A DNA stretch of 64,000 bases from a virus. The notes under the pieces are model-generated. The model was not told the origin of the DNA, did not search any database, and saw only the letters and a list, made by a program, of their open reading frames with translations. Position 1 is the first letter of the stretch, and every line of letters begins with the position of its first letter. Position numbers and translations under genes: made by a program. Shown here piece after piece: positions 63,797-64,000 of the stretch. The stretch spans positions 1-64,000 of the IMG/VR virus record IMGVR_UViG_3300046690_000339; one strand, given 5' to 3'.

Positions 63797-63877
63797 ATGG
63801 CGCTCTTAGAACAAACACCTGTGCAATTCGTTAGGGAATTGATGGAAAAGCGCGGCTGGAACCAAGCTGCTCGTTGA
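63797..63877 (+). pseudogene. Truncated XRE-type regulator
   Basis: 26 codons behind a strong promoter: LLEQTPVQFVRELMEKRGWN, QAAR, then TGA. TPxQFVRELMEKRGWNQAxL is the start of XRE regulators that lead into the HTH; the frame is broken just at that point, where transposase text begins in another frame. A junction, not a full gene. Confidence 0.6.
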
Positions 63878-64000
63878 CGTTGGCACCGCCTGCGGGAAGT
63901 ATCACCATGAGCATGTGCGCAATCTGAATACCCGCCGCGTCCAGGCCGATGAAATTTGGTCTTTCGTCTATGCGAAGGCGAAGAATGTACCGGAAGAAAA
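63864..64000 (+). mobile_element. IS1-family transposase fragment (continues past the window)
   Basis: In the frame from 63864: KLLVDVGTACGKYHHEHVRN, LNTRRVQADEIWSFVYAKAK, NVPEE. This is the inner part of IS1-type transposases, with the first Asp of the DDE triad in ADEIWSFV. The zinc and HTH N-terminal half is missing and there is no start codon; a TGA lies in frame at 63840. The rest may lie beyond 64000. Confidence 0.8.

Noticed and set aside
1-64000. tRNA genes
   Set aside because: No cloverleaf with T-loop GTTCRA and CCA-type end was recognised by eye; a covariance search would be needed to exclude them.

Overview
The window is almost entirely a tailed-phage genome (free phage or prophage) of the long-tailed, lambda-like type. 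The head proteins belong to the lambda portal, S14 protease, decoration and gpE-type capsid families. The tail tip carries the gene-transfer-agent-like set (DUF2460, BR0599/DUF2163, NlpC/P60 and a hub protein). Signal peptides, a lipobox and many one- or two-helix membrane proteins suggest a Gram-negative host, but the host cannot be named from sequence alone. GC is moderate. Apart from two truncated regulators and an IS1-like fragment on the plus strand, every gene reads on the minus strand.

Layout, in the direction of transcription (right to left). 64.0-63.3 kb: a partial IS1-family transposase fused to a truncated XRE regulator on the plus strand, then a divergent control region. 63.3-59.5 kb: small accessory genes (frameshifted DUF4942, Lar-like and other zinc proteins, tiny membrane proteins, a ParB-like protein, an XRE regulator). 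59.5-54.3 kb: a sugar and methyl-transfer module (three glycosyltransferase-like genes, two FkbM-type and one class I methyltransferase, and a protein with three C2H2 zinc fingers), placed where a terminase large subunit would normally sit; no terminase is visible. 54.3-48.4 kb: gpW-like, portal, protease, decoration and capsid genes, plus a second copy of one glycosyltransferase. 48.4-42.2 kb: tail completion, tail tube, a G/G-T chaperone pair with a -1 slippery site, and the tape measure. 42.2-28.3 kb: tail tip and receptor-facing proteins. 28.3-21.6 kb: Com-like protein, secreted and membrane proteins, lipoprotein and a methyltransferase-DUF115 fusion. 21.6-14.4 kb: fibre-like proteins, including one with about 28 repeats of 22 residues.

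At 14.16-14.23 kb a Cro-like gene (minus) faces the first 41 codons of a repressor-like gene (plus). From there a second leftward operon runs to the window edge: small regulatory and membrane proteins, a conserved recombination-associated protein, a Cas4-like nuclease, replication proteins, a HerA-like ATPase, a sliding-clamp-like protein, one intact and one internally deleted cytosine methyltransferase, and a VRR-NUC nuclease. This is the early/replication operon; the 63-14 kb block is the late operon.

The most unusual structure is at 30.6-36.4 kb. The tail hub gene is split in two, with a DNA methyltransferase gene between the halves. Two HNH endonuclease genes lie inside that methyltransferase gene in another frame, while the methyltransferase frame stays open for 782 codons. 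Five HNH-type genes are seen in total. Three other genes show one-base frame breaks beside short homopolymers, which may be sequencing errors. No tRNA, CRISPR array, integrase or recognisable endolysin was found by eye.
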